The translations under genes were made by a program, and so were the position numbers. The notes beneath the pieces are model-generated. The model had not been told where the DNA came from and did not search any database. It saw only the letters and a program-made list of their open reading frames with translations. Below are positions 61,739 to 64,000 of a stretch of DNA of 64,000 nt, piece by piece; within the stretch, counting starts at the first letter, position 1, and each line of letters starts with the position of its first letter. Source of the DNA: JBBQWR01 sp038210495. GTDB lineage: Bacteria; Planctomycetota; Planctomycetia; Pirellulales; DATAWG01. The stretch is taken from positions 1-64,000 of the forward strand of contig JBBQWR010000012.1 of assembly GCA_038210495.1 (NCBI GenBank). The letters are read 5' to 3'.

Positions 61739-63520
61739 CTATGAGCCGGGGCGATGAAAGATCAAGTACAAAATGACGCAGGCCAGCACGGGCACGAGCG
61801 CCAAGACCACATACCATATCATTCCGCTGCCGGGCTTCCACTCCGCCGGTGGCCTGAGCCGCGCGGCGCGACCCGTGACCTCGACCGCTTCGGGGTTCTC
61901 TAGTTCCGCCTTCATCGCCGCCGCAGACACGTAACGGTTTTCAGGCCGCTGCTCGAGCGCATGCAGCAAGATCTCCTCGACCTGCGGCGAAATATTGGGA
62001 TTGAGTTGCCGAGGCGCGATCGGATCGCCGAGCAGCCGGGCGTTCATAATCGCGAGCGGATTAGCGCCCTCGAACGGCGTCTGACCGGTGATCATTTCGT
62101 AAAGAATGGCCCCCAGGCTATAGATATCGGTCCGCACGTCGCCGCGTTTGCCTTTGACCTGCTCGGGCGCCATGTAATCGGGAGTGCCCATCGCCGGCGA
62201 AAATCCGGTGAACGTGATCCGCCGCAGGGCGCCCGCCTTGGCGATCCCGAAATCCATGATCCGCGTGCCGCCGTCGGTGCAGATCATGATATTCTCGGGC
62301 TTCAGGTCGCGATGCACGATATTCCGCTGGTGCATGTGGTCGAGCGCGTCGCACAAATTGCTGGCCACGTCGAGGGCTTCGCCGACCGGCACTCGTTTGA
62401 CGTCGTTGAGCACCTGCCGCAGCGTATGGCCGTCCAAAAACTCCATCGCGATGTACGGCCGGCTTTTTTCCTCGGTCGGAATCAAATGCAGAATGCCCGG
62501 GTGATTCAGCGAATGGCCGATTTCCTCTTCGCGCTGAAACCGCGAGAAGAAGGCCGGATCGCTTTCGAATTGCATCAGCGGCACTTTGACGGCGACCGTC
62601 CTATGGGTCGTTAGATCGATGGCCCTGAAAATCGAAGCCATGCCGCTACGGCTGATGAGCGCCTCGATTTGAAACCGATCATCGAGGACGTCGCCGCTAG
62701 CCACGTCGTTGGGCATCGTTATTTCCGTTTCGTGATAGACGGGCTGGCCGCGAAAATAGCTGATCGTGGTGACACGCTCGACGCAAATGACCTGCACGGT
62801 CAGATTGTCGTCCGTGCCCCGCCGTTCGGCCAATTGGATGAGCGCGCGGCAAGCGTCGTCGGGAGTCATGCGGCCGGCGATTTCGAGAATCTCCAGCTCG
62901 GTCACGCAAAAATGCACGCCGTCGCTGCATTGCACCAGCACGTCGCCCCGTTCGATGGGCAACGTATGATAATCCACCTGAATCGTAATCTCTCGCCCGA
63001 CGCTGCGCGTGAGCATGCACCGCAGCTCACTGACGGCCGCATCCTTGGCCGAGATAAGCCCCAGCTTGAGCTGAGTGGCGGCGTAATTGTGATCGGACGT
63101 GACTTGAGCGATCTTGCCGCCGTGGATTAGAAACGCGCGGCAGTCGCCGACATGGCCGATGTCGATCTCGTTATTTCGGAGCACCGCGATCGTGAGCGTA
63201 GTGGCCATCCGGCCCTCGCCGGTGCGATCGATCATGCTCCGATCGTAGACGGCCGTATTGGCGGCCGTGAACATTTGAAACAGGGCCTGCCGCGGCGCAG
63301 CGCCCGGTTTCAATTCGCGGAACACGCGGATCGCCGTGTCGACGGCCGTTTGGCTGGCGACCTCGCCGTGTCCTTGGCCTCCCACGCCATCGGCCAGCGC
63401 GACGACGACGCCCCGGGTTCGCAGTTCCTGCTCGTCGCCGGGCTGCCACATGCCCATGTAATCCTCATTGTTCGATCGCACGGGACCGACGGAGGAGAGC
63501 TGAGCGTAAGTGACTTTCAT
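61739..63520 (-). CDS. PP2C phosphatase - Ser/Thr protein kinase fusion with C-terminal membrane helix
   Basis: A 593-residue signalling protein. Residues about 1-245: PP2C domain with VRSNNEDYMG, ADGVGGQGHGEVAS, HVGDCRAFLIHGG, CSDGVH and GTDDNLTVQVI, the usual metal-binding Asp motifs. Residues about 275-540: Hanks-type kinase with HRDLKPENIMI, DFGIAKAG and GTPDYMAPEQ intact, and a Lys in TVAVKVP; the glycine-rich loop reads ISRSGMASIF, lacking two of the usual glycines. A C-terminal membrane helix follows (WYVVLALVPVLACVILYLIF). The start is ATG 63520 rather than 63541. It should both add and remove phosphate on Ser/Thr of partner proteins; targets unknown. Confidence 0.93.
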   Translation of the reverse strand: MKVTYAQLSSVGPVRSNNEDYMGMWQPGDEQELRTRGVVVALADGVGGQGHGEVASQTAVDTAIRVFRELKPGAAPRQALFQMFTAANTAVYDRSMIDRTGEGRMATTLTIAVLRNNEIDIGHVGDCRAFLIHGGKIAQVTSDHNYAATQLKLGLISAKDAAVSELRCMLTRSVGREITIQVDYHTLPIERGDVLVQCSDGVHFCVTELEILEIAGRMTPDDACRALIQLAERRGTDDNLTVQVICVERVTTISYFRGQPVYHETEITMPNDVASGDVLDDRFQIEALISRSGMASIFRAIDLTTHRTVAVKVPLMQFESDPAFFSRFQREEEIGHSLNHPGILHLIPTEEKSRPYIAMEFLDGHTLRQVLNDVKRVPVGEALDVASNLCDALDHMHQRNIVHRDLKPENIMICTDGGTRIMDFGIAKAGALRRITFTGFSPAMGTPDYMAPEQVKGKRGDVRTDIYSLGAILYEMITGQTPFEGANPLAIMNARLLGDPIAPRQLNPNISPQVEEILLHALEQRPENRYVSAAAMKAELENPEAVEVTGRAARLRPPAEWKPGSGMIWYVVLALVPVLACVILYLIFHRPGS

Positions 63521-64000
63521 GCGACATTCCGCAGCGGCCACGGCGTGCTCGACATGCTGGTCGGCGAACGCCCTGAAGATTTGAAGATGAGTGTAATTCT
63601 AAGTAGCCGGCGACAAAATCATAGCCGCGTTTCAAACTCGAAATTCACGGAGCGTAACGACGCCAAAAACTCGTGGAATGGAATTGTCGACCGCCCGGTG
63701 CGTCGATCGATTCACTTATTCCCATTCAGCGACTGCGCGTTTGCGCGCGTCTTAATGTTTAGGCACTCGCTGCTTCGTCTACAAGCATCCGCCATCGGAC
63801 TCGTGCGAAGCGAAGCTGTCACTGTGTATCCAAGACAACTAGCAAGTCGATAGCAGACAACAAGTTCCGACAATCGGCCAGAAATCGTTTAAGGCGCCGC
63901 GAATCCGTTGGTATCGCAATTGCAAAGCAGGCGGCGAATCAGGCATCAAATCTTGGCGGCGTTAGTTTTAAGCGAGCGCAGTTAGGCGGGCGAGAAAGAC
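63521..64000. other. Terminal region, no gene recognised
   Basis: About 480 bp upstream of the phosphatase-kinase gene. It should include that gene's promoter. On the plus strand a frame that is open through the antisense of the kinase runs to 63853 but has no family character. Nothing else was recognised up to the window end. Confidence 0.4.

Overview
The window reads as a chromosomal segment of a planctomycete, most likely Pirellulales-like (lineage inferred from gene content only). The markers are a PSCyt1/DUF1549/DUF1553 cytochrome next to a DUF1501 protein, a DUF1559 prepilin-like protein ending in the H-X9-DG motif, a secreted protein with the planctomycete LEPR-type N-terminus, PEP-CTERM proteins, several VCBS/FG-GAP plus ASPIC/UnbV proteins, a lone archaeal-type formyltransferase (Ftr), a Flp pilin, and many dispersed palindromic repeats. 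No rRNA, tRNA, CRISPR array, intact insertion sequence or prophage was seen.

Layout. 1-790 is debris: the end of a REP-associated transposase, a 17-bp inverted repeat and an Rhs-repeat remnant. 792-7311 (minus) is a three-gene operon coupled by ATGA overlaps: TPR/VCBS/ASPIC protein, CRTAC1 (UnbV-like) protein and an UnbU/RnfD-like membrane protein. 7921-11592 (plus) is a four-gene operon: a coiled coil with 15 Asn-Gln dipeptides, then a lipoprotein solute-binding protein with a Cys-rich tail, a permease and an ATPase. 11668-12210 is an AhpD-like protein. 12335-25411 (minus) holds two giant surface proteins separated by a strong terminator. 26233-31032 has a second coupled TPR + CRTAC1 pair facing a TPR lipoprotein. 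31106-37398 (minus) has DUF1559, HEAT-repeat, Gfo/Idh/MocA and propeller proteins. 37621-40316 (minus) has a glycosyltransferase-like protein and a nucleotidyltransferase-kinase fusion. 40746-42036 is an ArsR-family regulator with a double SRPBCC protein. 42179-46224 is the DUF1549/DUF1501 pair. 46545-56221 holds UbiD, leucyl aminopeptidase, a large secreted protein, P-II, Ftr and an STN-like periplasmic protein. 56613 is a Flp pilin. 56876-58750 (minus) is a five-gene envelope-stress operon resembling yqjD/yqjE. 59162-63520 (minus) has a DUF4105 lipoprotein, a small membrane protein, a PEP-CTERM gene broken by a 20-bp tandem duplication, and a PP2C phosphatase/Ser-Thr kinase fusion.

The most unusual items are the NQ-repeat coiled coil tied to an ABC importer, the UnbU-UnbV operon without any enediyne polyketide synthase, the TPR/ASPIC pairing seen both fused and as coupled genes, the nucleotidyltransferase-kinase fusion, the four proteins sharing one C-terminal membrane signature in the stress operon, and the fresh frameshift in the PEP-CTERM gene. 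At least five classes of dispersed palindromic repeat sit between genes. All family calls come from reading motifs; no database search was possible.
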